DNA of 64,000 bases from Lachnospiraceae bacterium (GTDB taxonomy: Bacteria; Bacillota; Clostridia; Lachnospirales; Lachnospiraceae), in contig JAAZZQ010000078.1 of assembly GCA_014239155.1 (NCBI GenBank), positions 1-64,000 on the forward strand. Reading direction: 5' to 3'. The notes beneath the pieces were generated by a model, which was given only the letters and a program-made list of their open reading frames with translations, did no database searches and had not been told where the DNA came from. The stretch's first letter is position 1, and every line of letters begins with the position of its first letter. The translations under genes were made by a program, and so were the position numbers. Below are positions 25,565 through 34,485 of the stretch, piece by piece.

Positions 25565-26926
25565 TCAACTCTCAAAGATATCATTAAGCTGGTAAATAAC
25601 TCTGTCAGCAATTGTCACAACAATGACAGTATCTCCCCGCACAAAACTAGAATCTCCATTGGGAATCTCAAGTTGTGCACCATGCATAATACACACAACT
25701 AATACATTTTTCTTAATCCGAAGCTTTTTAAGCGGCTCCCCACAATGCAATGTATTTTGATCCACCATAAATTCAACTGCCTCTGCCTGCCCATCTGCAA
25801 TCGTATATACAGTAAGCGCTGCCCCTGTCTGGTTTTTCATAGCACGCACATACTGCACAATCGTATTACAACTTAGCTCTTTGGGGCTAATAATACTCCC
25901 TAGTGGAAGTGCATCCAATATAGTATTGTTTTCAAGTCTTCCGAGCTTTGTAATAATCTGTGGAACCTTACAACTACTTCCATACAAAGAAATAATAATG
26001 TTCATCTCATCGACTCCCGTAAGTGTTATTAGAGCATCACAGTCAGATATTCCTTCATTGTCCAACAAAAATTCCTTTGTGGCGTCTCCATGAATCACGG
26101 ACGCTTTGGGAAGCGCATCCGAAAGCTGGACACACTTTTCATAATTCTGCTCTACAATTTTAACACCCACACCGTTTTTAATGAGCATATGTGCCAGATA
26201 ATAACTCACACGCCCTCCTCCACACAAGATAACATGCTTCGCCTTATGTGTGATAATTCCCAAATTTTTAAGTAACGTTGTCAAAACATTGGTGGGTGCC
26301 GTCACAAAAATACGGTCTCCTGCCAGCAACACAAAATCTCCGCCTGGGGTAACTGCCTTGCCGTTTCTAATCACAGCACACACTAGAATTTTACACTTTA
26401 CAATATTATACAGGTCATTCAGCGCAGTATTGCACAGCTTATGTCCTGATTCCACACGAAGTTCCACAATCTCCACTCTGCCCTTTGCAAAAGTATCCCG
26501 CTTTAAAAATCCCGGATATTTTAACAATCGTTCAATCTCAATAGCAGCCTGCCGCTCTGGATTAATCATCATGGAGAGCGCAAAAAGACTCCGCATCTTG
26601 TAAATCTGATCTGTATACTCCGGATTTCTAATGCGGGCAATCGTGTGAATGTCAGAGTTAATCCCATGTGCTGTCATGCAACAGAGCAAATTGATTTCAT
26701 CTGCGTCTGTCACTGCAATCAGCAAATCAGCGTCCTTAACGCCAGCCCTCTCCAATGTTTCCATTGATGCGCAGTTTCCCTGAACTGTTATAATATCATA
26801 TCGTTCTTCTGTCGATTCCAGCACTTTGAGGTCGGCGTCAATTAAGGTGAGATCATACCCCTCCGCAGAAAGCTGTTTTGTCAGCATCGCACCAACTTTG
26901 CCATCCCCTGCAATTACTATTTTCAC
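25565..26926 (-). CDS. trkA: Trk system potassium uptake protein with two RCK domains
   Basis: 453 residues with two tandem RCK (Rossmann + TrkA_C) units. The first starts VIAGDGKVGAMLTKQL with LIDAD for nucleotide binding, the second starts near residue 230 with HVILCGGGRVSYYLAH. It gates the TrkH channel in response to nucleotides, and in Firmicutes often c-di-AMP. The start is GTG at 26926 with AGGAGG upstream; an ATG just before it runs into a stop at once. Confidence 0.95.
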   Translation of the reverse strand: MKIVIAGDGKVGAMLTKQLSAEGYDLTLIDADLKVLESTEERYDIITVQGNCASMETLERAGVKDADLLIAVTDADEINLLCCMTAHGINSDIHTIARIRNPEYTDQIYKMRSLFALSMMINPERQAAIEIERLLKYPGFLKRDTFAKGRVEIVELRVESGHKLCNTALNDLYNIVKCKILVCAVIRNGKAVTPGGDFVLLAGDRIFVTAPTNVLTTLLKNLGIITHKAKHVILCGGGRVSYYLAHMLIKNGVGVKIVEQNYEKCVQLSDALPKASVIHGDATKEFLLDNEGISDCDALITLTGVDEMNIIISLYGSSCKVPQIITKLGRLENNTILDALPLGSIISPKELSCNTIVQYVRAMKNQTGAALTVYTIADGQAEAVEFMVDQNTLHCGEPLKKLRIKKNVLVVCIMHGAQLEIPNGDSSFVRGDTVIVVTIADRVIYQLNDIFES

Positions 26927-27100
26927 GTCATTCGTTCCTCCTATTTTCAGTTCTGTATTAACTCTCGGCGTCTTTTTGTAATTGATAGCCTTTTAAACTT
27001 TCTCCTTGCACCTGCTTTTATAGCAGATACACACATATTTCATCAATGTACAATCTGTGTGCACCTCATAAAAACCAACATGCATAATACTTCCACGTAT

Positions 27101-27128
27101 ATTATAGCACCTCCATATAAAAAGGCAA
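27101..27128 (-). promoter_or_regulatory. Candidate promoter of trkAH
   Basis: On the minus strand TTGCCT (27123-27128), 16 nt, TATAAT (27101-27106). It directly follows the U-tract of the upstream gene's terminator. It implies a trkA leader of about 165 nt that contains a small hairpin (CTGC/GCAG near 27015); no known riboswitch consensus was recognised in it. Confidence 0.6.
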
Positions 27129-27135
27129 TAAGAAA

Positions 27136-27156
27136 AGGCAGATGAATCATCTGCCT
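27136..27156 (-). terminator. Terminator after the DUF6033-like gene
   Basis: AGGCAGATG/CATCTGCCT stem followed on the minus strand by TTTTCTTATTGCCTTTTT. Confidence 0.75.
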
Positions 27157-27177
27157 CTCACTTTCAATCATGTTCTC

Positions 27178-27222
27178 ACGGAATGCGCAGTTCATACACA
27201 TTCCTAACCCATGAAAAGTAAC
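27178..27222. repeat. Short hairpin repeat, family C copy 2
   Basis: Block starting ACGGAATGCGCAGTTC and ending CCCATGAAAAGTAAC, differing from the copy at 10687-10731 at only a few bases. The hairpin arms are partly degraded here (ATACACATTCC). It lies between the DUF6033-like gene and its terminator, 17 nt past the stop. Confidence 0.7.
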
Positions 27223-27238
27223 TTGTATTCTTTAATCT

Positions 27239-28072
27239 CTACATTTCCTCTATTTCTGCCTGCTCTGGATGAAGTTTTTCCTTTATCTTCTTGATTAATT
27301 CTTCTATAGAAGACGCCTCTATCTTCTCAGTCTCTTGTTTCTTCTTCGTAATCTTCTCAACGCGGTCCTCCTCAGCCTTCCTCCGCTCAGCACGCTTCTC
27401 CTCCAAGCGCTCTTGCTGCTTCTTGTCCGTCTTGCTGCTCTCCTGCATGTCTTTTAAAAGCTTAACTGCATAAGAGACATTTCCGTCCTTATCTAATGTA
27501 ATGCTGAAACCTTTAATCTTTTCCGCGTCCTCGCCAAGCTCTTCCTTAACGGTATCGAACTTCTCACCTGCTCCGCCAAGAATACTCTCATACTTTTCTC
27601 TTGCCTCTGGATCTGTCGCCATCTTCTCAAGAAGTTCAGGATTAATCAACACACTGTAATCCTTATCGGAAAGACTTGCATAGTAATCCTGCTCTTCATC
27701 TGTAGACCACTCCGCTACAGCGATATCCATATTTCCATATTTCTCCCTAAGTTCAGAAAGCAAATCCTTCGCGGCATCGCTCAACTGAATCCCTTCTTGG
27801 ATACCATTGGAGTCAAGTGCCTTGTACTCAGACGACTCTGTGCGCTTTGGTCTGCTGTATCCTGCCTTAACTTCCCGTGCCTGCCCACTATACTCATAGG
27901 TATCCCTGTCCACATTTGACTGTTTGTTATCCACATCTGCCTTTTTTGTTGGCGCCTTTCTGTTTGTTCCTGTGATTGTCCCTGTAAAAGCAGCCTCATC
28001 CTTATTTGTTTGATTTGAAAAAATTCCTGTATTGTTCAAAAGTGAACTGTAATTGATTCCATTCATACTCAT
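27239..28072 (-). CDS. DUF6033-like protein of unknown function
   Basis: 277 residues, highly charged. The first ~95 residues are low-complexity Asn/Thr/Lys-rich, the middle (about 96-205) is a folded acidic region containing AKDLLSELREKYGNMDIAV and YYASLSDKDYSVLINPELLEKM, and the last ~65 residues are a predicted coiled coil rich in Lys, Glu and Arg. It resembles DUF6033 proteins of Lachnospiraceae by eye. There is no signal peptide. It lies about 115 nt downstream of sigF and may be read with the sigma-F operon; a terminator follows it. Confidence 0.65.
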   Translation of the reverse strand: MSMNGINYSSLLNNTGIFSNQTNKDEAAFTGTITGTNRKAPTKKADVDNKQSNVDRDTYEYSGQAREVKAGYSRPKRTESSEYKALDSNGIQEGIQLSDAAKDLLSELREKYGNMDIAVAEWSTDEEQDYYASLSDKDYSVLINPELLEKMATDPEAREKYESILGGAGEKFDTVKEELGEDAEKIKGFSITLDKDGNVSYAVKLLKDMQESSKTDKKQQERLEEKRAERRKAEEDRVEKITKKKQETEKIEASSIEELIKKIKEKLHPEQAEIEEM

Positions 28073-28188
28073 ACCAGCCTTTCTTTAAATAATCTATTTT
28101 ACACATAGGAAGTCCCTTCCCTATATTTCTAGTTATTTTTAATATCGGCGATTTTTCTATCAAACTTTATAGCATTCATTCCATTTAT

Positions 28189-28905
28189 TTACACTATTAC
28201 TTCCTGTCGCAGTCGAAGCAATACCTTTTTCTCCAATCGGCTAACTTGAACCTGACTCATACCAAGATCCCTCGCCACTTGCATCTGTGTTTTATTCTCA
28301 AAATACCGTAGTCGAATCAGATTTTTTTCGCGCTCATCTAACGCACTAAGCAGCTTCTCTAGCAGCATCCGATTTACAATTTCGTCGCTCTCACCTTCCT
28401 TTCCAAGCATGTCCATCAGAAGCATCTCATTTCCGTCAGACGCATAGACTGTCTTATAGATTGACTCCACTTCGTGACAGGCCTCAAGTGCTGTTATAAT
28501 ATCCTCCACAGCAAGTCCGGAATCCTCTGCAAGTTCTGATAGTGTCGGCTCCCTGCCCATTTTCTGCCAAAACACCTCCCGAATCCAATTGATCCGCTTT
28601 CTGTTCTCCTTTACACTTCTGCTAATTTTTATAATGCCATCATCCCGCAAAAACCTTCGGATTTCCCCCATAATCACTGGCACTGCATATGTCGAGAAAC
28701 ATACTCCATAGTCTATATCAAATCTTTCAATCGCTTTGACAAGCCCCATCGCCCCAATTTGAAACAAATCTTCCGTCTCGACTCCAGATCTGTTAATATA
28801 GCGTTTTATCACATGATGCACAAGCCCTATATTGTTATTAAAAAGCTGTTCTTTTGCCTCTTTATCTCCTTTCTGTGCCCTAAGAAAAAGTTCTCTCTCC
28901 TCCAT
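28189..28905 (-). CDS. sigF: Sporulation sigma factor SigF
   Basis: 238 residues of the sigma-70 SigF/SigB/SigG type. Region 2 reads DLFQIGAMGLVKAIERFD with FSTYAVPVIMGEIRRFLRDDG; region 4 has the helix-turn-helix TQMQVARDLGMSQVQVSRLEKK. It directs the first forespore-specific transcription and is held inactive by SpoIIAB. It starts 3 nt after the spoIIAB stop, in the conserved spoIIAA-spoIIAB-sigF order. Confidence 0.96.
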   Translation of the reverse strand: MEERELFLRAQKGDKEAKEQLFNNNIGLVHHVIKRYINRSGVETEDLFQIGAMGLVKAIERFDIDYGVCFSTYAVPVIMGEIRRFLRDDGIIKISRSVKENRKRINWIREVFWQKMGREPTLSELAEDSGLAVEDIITALEACHEVESIYKTVYASDGNEMLLMDMLGKEGESDEIVNRMLLEKLLSALDEREKNLIRLRYFENKTQMQVARDLGMSQVQVSRLEKKVLLRLRQEVIV

Positions 28906-28908
28906 AAG

Positions 28909-29403
28909 CTATTCCCTGCCGGTTCTGTTCCACACTGCTGCCTGAAGGATTGGCTTTGTTCCAGTTGTCTGTCGCTTGGCAAAATGTTTCCACATATGTA
29001 CACTAGTTCCTTCTCTTGGAGTACTCTCCACTTCAAGACCATCCATAAATGCCTCCATAAAAGAAAAACCCATGCCAGACCGCTCACTGGGCACACCCGT
29101 TGTAAAAAGCGGTTGCATTGCTTGTTCCACATTTGCGATACCCACTCCATAGTCTATAATATCAACTGTAAGTTTCTCGTCTGTAGAAAGGCTTGCACGC
29201 AAGACCACTTTGCCACCATTTTCTTTGTACCCATGTATAACTGCATTGGTGACAGCCTCCGACACTGCGGTTTTCACATCCTCAAGCTCATCAAGTGTCG
29301 GGTCAATTCCTGCAAGAAATGCAGCTATTACAACCCTTGCCAGCCTCTCATTCTCTGATATGGCATCAAATTCTATAGAGATTTGATTCTTTAAAGTTTC
29401 CAT
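28909..29403 (-). CDS. spoIIAB: Anti-sigma-F factor / serine kinase SpoIIAB
   Basis: 164 residues, GHKL ATPase fold: N-box EAVTNAVIHGY, G1 box DIIDYGVGIANVEQAM, and ERSGMGFSFMEAFMDGL. It binds and inhibits SigF and phosphorylates SpoIIAA. The C-terminal ~20 residues after KHFAKRQTTGTKP extend slightly past the B. subtilis protein. Centre of the spoIIA operon. Confidence 0.95.
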   Translation of the reverse strand: METLKNQISIEFDAISENERLARVVIAAFLAGIDPTLDELEDVKTAVSEAVTNAVIHGYKENGGKVVLRASLSTDEKLTVDIIDYGVGIANVEQAMQPLFTTGVPSERSGMGFSFMEAFMDGLEVESTPREGTSVHMWKHFAKRQTTGTKPILQAAVWNRTGRE

Positions 29404-29438
29404 ATAAAATCCTTTTCCCTTTCTAAATTAACAGATTC

Positions 29439-29756
29439 TTACACCAGAATTTCTATAATAGCCGACATGCCAGATGCCTTTAAAATTCTGCTAATGCGCT
29501 CATTTGTATTAATTGCGTACACCTTTCCACCAAAACAGGAAATTTTACGGTACCGTCCTATAATAATCCCAAGACCAGAACTATCCATAAACGTTGTGTT
29601 TTCAAAATCAAACACTATATTTTTCACTTTGTCATCTAAAATCAGCCTATCCGCACATGCTCGAATACCCGCGGCACCATGATGATCTACTTCCTGTGGC
29701 ATTTTTATACACAGATAATTATCAATGATCGCATACTCCTCCATATTCTGTTCCAT
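29439..29756 (-). CDS. spoIIAA: Anti-sigma-F factor antagonist SpoIIAA
   Basis: 105 residues, STAS domain. The phosphorylatable serine lies in FMDSSGLGIIIGRYR. Unphosphorylated SpoIIAA frees SigF from SpoIIAB in the forespore. First gene of the operon, behind repeat copy A2. Confidence 0.94.
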   Translation of the reverse strand: MEQNMEEYAIIDNYLCIKMPQEVDHHGAAGIRACADRLILDDKVKNIVFDFENTTFMDSSGLGIIIGRYRKISCFGGKVYAINTNERISRILKASGMSAIIEILV

Positions 29757-29800
29757 TTACGCTCCTCCATTTCCCTACAATTTTTCAATCATCTTTTCTT

Positions 29801-29925
29801 AATCGAGCAGGGGAAGGTTACTTCCCCTGCTCGCGCGCCGGACGTCCGTCAGCTTGCTGACATATTTCATTTAGGCGCCCGTGTGCATAAAAAGAGGACG
29901 TACCCAACTGGTATGTCCTCTTTTG
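29801..29925. repeat. Repeat family A copy 2, ending in a terminator
   Basis: The hairpin AATCGAGCAGGGGAAG...CTTCCCCTGCTCG is followed by a GTCAGCTTGCTGACATATTT block, GGCGCC and GTGTGCAT, and then directly by a terminator at 29889-29925 (AAAGAGGAC/GTCCTCTTTT). On the minus strand this ends the zinc-ribbon/TPR gene. The terminator stem is gene-specific, while everything before it matches the copy at 14836. Confidence 0.78.
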
Positions 29926-29942
29926 TATCTCTTGGTATGCCA

Positions 29943-31334
29943 TCATTCACCTTTGATTTCCTTTATGTAATTCTGTGACTTTCTTGCCTTCGCTGTATTT
30001 GGGAAAAGTTCCACTACCTGTTCATATATCTCCACTGCCTTGTCCAGATCTCCCTTTTTATTATAGGAATTTCCAAGATTATACAACGCTTCACCATTTG
30101 TCGGATCATACGAATACGCTCGCTCAAGATTCTTGATAGCGGTATCATAATCTTCCGCTCGGTATGCATCGTAGCCTGTGTTATAACTATTTCTCGCTAC
30201 AACTTTGCTCACATCCTCCCGCAGTGCTTCATACAGCGCCTTGTAACTCTCTGTGGCATCATTTTGCAAATACTCTGCATTAATCTGTTCTAATGCCTCC
30301 GCAACAGCCATCTCATCTCCGGTCCCTTTCATATTCATCAGGACTGCCTCTATCAGTTGCGTATTGGCCATCAACTGTACTTTGTTTGCCTGAGCCTCTG
30401 TCAAACTGTTTGTCAAAGAATCTTTCTCCTGTGTTAATTCTTTAATCTGTGCTGTCAGCTCATCAATCTGTACGGTTCTCGCATCCAACTGCTCACTGAC
30501 TGCCTTGTACTTCTCATTGACTTCTGTCTGAGCCTTCTGTATCTTTGACGGAAGCACCAAGAACCTTGCAATTGCCACACCAATCGCCACACCAATCAGT
30601 ATATTAATCACTGTCTGAAAAACTGTCCTATCCTTCTTCCCAACTGGCTGAATCACGGTCTCATTGCCACTTTGGTATACCACAGCCTCTTTCTTTTTGC
30701 GCACGCGCTCCTCATCTGCAGGTGTCATTTCCTCCACTTCTTTTAGATAGCGCAACGTAATTGTATTGTTTGTATCTATACTGAGAGCTTTTTCAAGCTC
30801 CTTTTTAGCCTTGTCCCACTCCTGTGTATTCAAATACAAAAGTGCTAGCAACTGCCTCGCCTGCACAAATCGCGCGTTCATTGAGACGACTTTCTTAAGC
30901 TGAATCACCGCCAAGTCAAGGCTTCCCTGCTGACAGTAATTCAAAGCCATATTATATTTTTTGATTGTATGATTAAAAGAATCCAATCTTCCCGGATTGT
31001 TTTGTATCATATCTATGTAGTCGTTTGCAATATTTTTTTCACCTCGTACATTTTTACTCATCACCCACTCGCTCAGCGCTGCAACCACTTCTCCACGCTC
31101 AAAGTACACAAGACCTAGCAGATTTCGAGCATCAATATGATACTTATTCAATTTTAGACACTGGCGCAAACTTGACACTGCGCCAGACAAATCCCTCACT
31201 TTCGCTTTATCTAACGCATCATTATAAAATCGGTTGGCGGCATACATAATTTTTTTGTATAACACTACGTCTGCACCACAACCCGTACAAAAATCCTTCT
31301 CCGACAATAGACATCCACAATTAAAGCAATACAT
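29943..31334 (-). CDS. Zinc-ribbon, TPR and coiled-coil membrane protein
   Basis: 463 residues. A zinc ribbon (Cys3, Cys6, Cys16, Cys19) opens the protein, followed by TPR repeats (about 30-205). A single membrane helix lies at 239-262 (FQTVINILIGVAIGVAIARFLVL), then a coiled coil (about 265-325), and more TPRs near 395-460 (YNLGNSYNKKGDLDKAVEIYEQ). The ribbon and first TPRs face one side of the membrane and the coiled coil and last TPRs the other. Probably a scaffold; partner unknown. It follows a 49-residue protein by 11 nt in a folC-containing operon. Confidence 0.75.
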   Translation of the reverse strand: MYCFNCGCLLSEKDFCTGCGADVVLYKKIMYAANRFYNDALDKAKVRDLSGAVSSLRQCLKLNKYHIDARNLLGLVYFERGEVVAALSEWVMSKNVRGEKNIANDYIDMIQNNPGRLDSFNHTIKKYNMALNYCQQGSLDLAVIQLKKVVSMNARFVQARQLLALLYLNTQEWDKAKKELEKALSIDTNNTITLRYLKEVEEMTPADEERVRKKKEAVVYQSGNETVIQPVGKKDRTVFQTVINILIGVAIGVAIARFLVLPSKIQKAQTEVNEKYKAVSEQLDARTVQIDELTAQIKELTQEKDSLTNSLTEAQANKVQLMANTQLIEAVLMNMKGTGDEMAVAEALEQINAEYLQNDATESYKALYEALREDVSKVVARNSYNTGYDAYRAEDYDTAIKNLERAYSYDPTNGEALYNLGNSYNKKGDLDKAVEIYEQVVELFPNTAKARKSQNYIKEIKGE

Positions 31335-31345
31335 ACCAAGCTCCC

Positions 31346-31495
31346 CTACTCTTCCTCAGATTCTTTTGATTCCTTAACTAATTTTACCAAAACATCCGCG
31401 AGGTCTGTCACATCTTGATTATATATTGCATCCTCCACATCCTCAATCTCGAGGCTCGGATGAAACTTCTTTAATTCTTCTTCAAAATCTATCAT
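31346..31495 (-). CDS. Small acidic protein of 49 residues
   Basis: An open frame starting at the ATG at 31495, with GGAGG 6 nt upstream, and ending at 31346. It encodes an acidic helical peptide that begins MIDFEEELKKFHPSLEIEDV and ends KESKESEEE. It sits 31 nt after folC and 11 nt before the zinc-ribbon/TPR gene, so it is very likely translated as part of that operon. No family is recognised. The middle segment (EDAIYNQDVTDLADVLVKLV) looks helical and could bind the neighbouring TPR protein. Confidence 0.72.
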   Translation of the reverse strand: MIDFEEELKKFHPSLEIEDVEDAIYNQDVTDLADVLVKLVKESKESEEE

Positions 31496-31526
31496 AATAC
31501 TCCTCCAAACGCCGCCATGAATCACG

Positions 31527-32903
31527 TCATCTTAGAGCAAAGAGCTCCTCCACAATCCCTGCCAGATACAGCGACCCGACAATATATACTCTGCCTCCAT
31601 CTCTTCCGACTGACAAACCAAATGCAACCGCATCCTCTACTTTTTCATAAGTATATATCCCCTGCGTGTTCCCGCCGGCATATCTGTCAAACAAACTCCT
31701 CAGCTCTGCCAGTTTCGCTCCCCGCTCACCCGGAATATGCGTAATCACAAAATCCGTAACCATAGGAAGCCTACAGAGCATTTCTATCATGTTATCATAT
31801 TGCTTATCTTTGACAACAGAAAAAATAAGCACACACCTTTTATCAAACTTACATTTTGTATCTGTAAATATCGGCGCCTGTTTCAACGATCGTACAAACG
31901 CCGCAATCCCATCTTCATTGTGCGCACCGTCAATATATACTCCCGGCACAACCTCTTCCATCCGGCAAGCCCAGTGCATCTTTCTAATTCCATTTTTTAT
32001 CAACGCTACAGTAATGTTCTCAAAACCACAATCCCTCTTTAAAACTTCAGCGGCACGAATTGCAACTGCCGCGTTCTCCACCTGATAAACTCCCGTTGTA
32101 TCCACAATCAATCTACCATAATCATAATAACGACTGACAGCAGAAAAATCAATGAATTTTTTCTGAATTTCATTTATTTTATAGTCCTTTTTTGACACTG
32201 CATGACATTTGCAGCCAAGTTTTTGCGCTTTCTCACAGATAACTGCGGAAGCTTCCTTTTTTCTGTCCGAGAATACGACAGGCACTCCAGATTTCAAAAT
32301 CCCAGCCTTCTCGATTGCAATCTTATCAATTGTGTCTCCAAGATACTCCATGTGATCTAGACCAATTTCTGTAATTATTGTGAGGACAGGATTCTTTACT
32401 ACATTTGTCGTGTCAAGACGTCCTCCAAGTCCTGTCTCCAATAGCAAAACATCAATCTGCGCCCTCGCAAATATATACACCCCCATAAAAAACAGCCGTT
32501 CAAAATATGTTGGACTATACTCTGGCCGAATTGCATGATATGCTGTAATCTGATTTGAAAGCCAACGGAATGCATTTAAAAATTCCTCCTCGGACAAAAC
32601 ACTGCCATCTATACAAAAACGCTCCCTTGTTGTCATTAGATGAGGAGAAGTAAACATACCAGTCCGATAACCGCTCTCCTTACATATGCTCTGCAAATAA
32701 GCGCACACAGACCCCTTTCCGTTGGTCCCTGCCACATGCACAATTTTCCCCAAACGCTCCTCGCAATACCTGCCATCTGCACAACTCTGTATATATTGAT
32801 AAAATTTTTTTGTATCTTCTAACAGATTTTTCTTGGTAAACTTTGGAACCTCTGCCAAAAACTGTTCCGCCGCAGCATAATTTTGTATTTGTTTTTCCTC
32901 CAT
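31527..32903 (-). CDS. folC: Folylpolyglutamate synthase / dihydrofolate synthase
   Basis: About 458 residues from the ATG at 32903, with AGAGGAA upstream. Mur-ligase-type ATP enzyme that adds glutamate to (dihydro)folate. P-loop VAGTNGKGSVCAYL, TSPHLMTTRERF for the folate side, LLLETGLGGRLDTTNVV, and HNEDGIAAF in the C-terminal ligase domain (VYIDGAHNEDG) all fit. It serves one-carbon metabolism along with the folA gene at 16 kb. Confidence 0.94.
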   Translation of the reverse strand: MEEKQIQNYAAAEQFLAEVPKFTKKNLLEDTKKFYQYIQSCADGRYCEERLGKIVHVAGTNGKGSVCAYLQSICKESGYRTGMFTSPHLMTTRERFCIDGSVLSEEEFLNAFRWLSNQITAYHAIRPEYSPTYFERLFFMGVYIFARAQIDVLLLETGLGGRLDTTNVVKNPVLTIITEIGLDHMEYLGDTIDKIAIEKAGILKSGVPVVFSDRKKEASAVICEKAQKLGCKCHAVSKKDYKINEIQKKFIDFSAVSRYYDYGRLIVDTTGVYQVENAAVAIRAAEVLKRDCGFENITVALIKNGIRKMHWACRMEEVVPGVYIDGAHNEDGIAAFVRSLKQAPIFTDTKCKFDKRCVLIFSVVKDKQYDNMIEMLCRLPMVTDFVITHIPGERGAKLAELRSLFDRYAGGNTQGIYTYEKVEDAVAFGLSVGRDGGRVYIVGSLYLAGIVEELFALR

Positions 32904-32952
32904 CGTTTTTCCTCTGATCACACGTTTGCCAATTCGCTAACAATCTTTCTTT

Positions 32953-33000
32953 GAGTACCCATGTGCACAAAAAAGGCTCGCCTCGAAACGCGAACCTTTT
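32953..33000 (-). terminator. Terminator after the fapA-like gene with a repeat-A remnant
   Basis: AAAGGCTCGC/GCGAACCTTT stem (32971-33000) followed on the minus strand by a U-run. The 18 nt on its far side (GAGTACCCATGTGCAC) resemble the last block of repeat family A, as if a truncated copy abuts the terminator. Confidence 0.65.
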
Positions 33001-33043
33001 TATAGCGGAATCCTGTAGTGGATTGGATTGTACCATATTGTTT

Positions 33044-34429
33044 TTAGATAACGACCACCGTCCCGACAATCACACCATTCTGCGCAGAATACTCCATAAA
33101 GCTTGTGTCACGATTAATGACCATTCGATTATCATCAATACTGATAACAGTACCCTTATAAATATTTCCACTAATTTTAATCTTGGCCTCTCTTGATTTC
33201 AGTATCGTATTCTCTAGTTCGTCAGCCTGCCGCTTCGCTGTCATGCACTTCACATAAATCTGATTTTTTCTAACTTTAAGGTCATTGAGATGTGCTTGAA
33301 GCTGTTCATTAAGCTCTCCTGTCTGTTGTCTGACACGTAAAATTTTTGCCATTCCTGCTGCCACTTCATCCAATTCCTGATTGAGCTTATTGTACTGTTC
33401 ATTCACCTCAATACGCTTCTCCATAATCTCTGGCATTACACCTACATGGATTCCCGTCTTAATCTCTGACATATTGCCTGCATTCTGACAGCTCACGCCC
33501 ATCATTGCATGCACATATCCACCGGCAATCAGTCCTTTCTTACCTGTAAGTGTAATCTGATCTCCAGCAGTAACCTTTGAATTTAGAATAACATTCGACT
33601 GAACGCTTCCGCCCGCACTGACATTCGCATATTCGATAAATTCTGTAAAGATATCTCCGCCTGCAATAATCGCACCTTTTCCTGCCCCCTGCATACCGCG
33701 TTTCAGGCAGACTGTGCCCCCCGCCGTTATGTTTGCCGACTCAACTACGCCGTCAACAGTAAGACTTTTTCCAGCATGAATTGTAACTCCGGCCTCCACA
33801 TTTCCATGGATAATTACATCTCCATTAAAATCGACCAGCGCATTATTCGCATAGTCGCATCCACCCTGAACTTCATATACTTCTACCACAGACAGCTTAT
33901 TATCACCGTCATACTCAATTTTACCAGCTTTGGCTGCGTAGTATTTATTTGGATCTTCCTCATTGCTGATTCCCTTTCCGGTAAGTGGTCGAAGTTCCTT
34001 GTATGTATTTGCCTTTTCCATAGCACCAGTGACATCTCTTCCAGCAGTTCCCTGAATCGCAGGATGGTACACAGCAAGTAACTGTCCCTCCTCCGCATTC
34101 TGCACAAGAGACATACTCCTGTAATCTACTGTGCCATCTTTTCGGATTTCTGGCTTTGGTTTTTCTGTGTTAAAGAAAAATTCAAACCGCCCTGCGCTTC
34201 CTGGATCTCCTTTTTCACTGGATGCTATCTTTACTTCACGCTCATAAATCTGTTTCTTACACATTGCCGCTACATGTGACTCATTGATACCCGCAACCAC
34301 CCCGTTTAGCTGAAGGTATCGTATAATCTCTGGCTTTTCGTACCTTGTGCCTTCTTCGGGCGCGCACAAGTAAAGCCACGCTTCCGTTTTATCGTCTGCT
34401 ATTCTGACATAAGATTTGACATTAACCAT
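33044..34429 (-). CDS. FapA-like protein (DUF342)
   Basis: 461 residues. The N-terminal half carries the FapA/DUF342 features (YLQLNGVVAGI near residue 40, TGAMEKANTYKELRPLTGKG). The second half is a right-handed parallel beta-helix made of G/A/V repeats (VIIHGNVEAGVTIHAGKSL, GAGKGAIIAGGDIFTEF), then a coiled coil at about 340-420. Members are linked to envelope polymers and flagellar assembly, but the role here is unproven. It lies 56 nt after valS, probably in the same transcript. Confidence 0.85.
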   Translation of the reverse strand: MVNVKSYVRIADDKTEAWLYLCAPEEGTRYEKPEIIRYLQLNGVVAGINESHVAAMCKKQIYEREVKIASSEKGDPGSAGRFEFFFNTEKPKPEIRKDGTVDYRSMSLVQNAEEGQLLAVYHPAIQGTAGRDVTGAMEKANTYKELRPLTGKGISNEEDPNKYYAAKAGKIEYDGDNKLSVVEVYEVQGGCDYANNALVDFNGDVIIHGNVEAGVTIHAGKSLTVDGVVESANITAGGTVCLKRGMQGAGKGAIIAGGDIFTEFIEYANVSAGGSVQSNVILNSKVTAGDQITLTGKKGLIAGGYVHAMMGVSCQNAGNMSEIKTGIHVGVMPEIMEKRIEVNEQYNKLNQELDEVAAGMAKILRVRQQTGELNEQLQAHLNDLKVRKNQIYVKCMTAKRQADELENTILKSREAKIKISGNIYKGTVISIDDNRMVINRDTSFMEYSAQNGVIVGTVVVI

Positions 34430-34485
34430 CTGCTCACCTCCGAGAAGGCATAAATCGCCCTCTTATGTCTTTATTGTAACACGAT

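Noticed and set aside
26927..27100. c-di-AMP riboswitch in the trkA leader
   Set aside because: The leader is long and controls a K+ importer, but I could not find the conserved ydaO/yuaA core blocks; it stays an unassigned leader.
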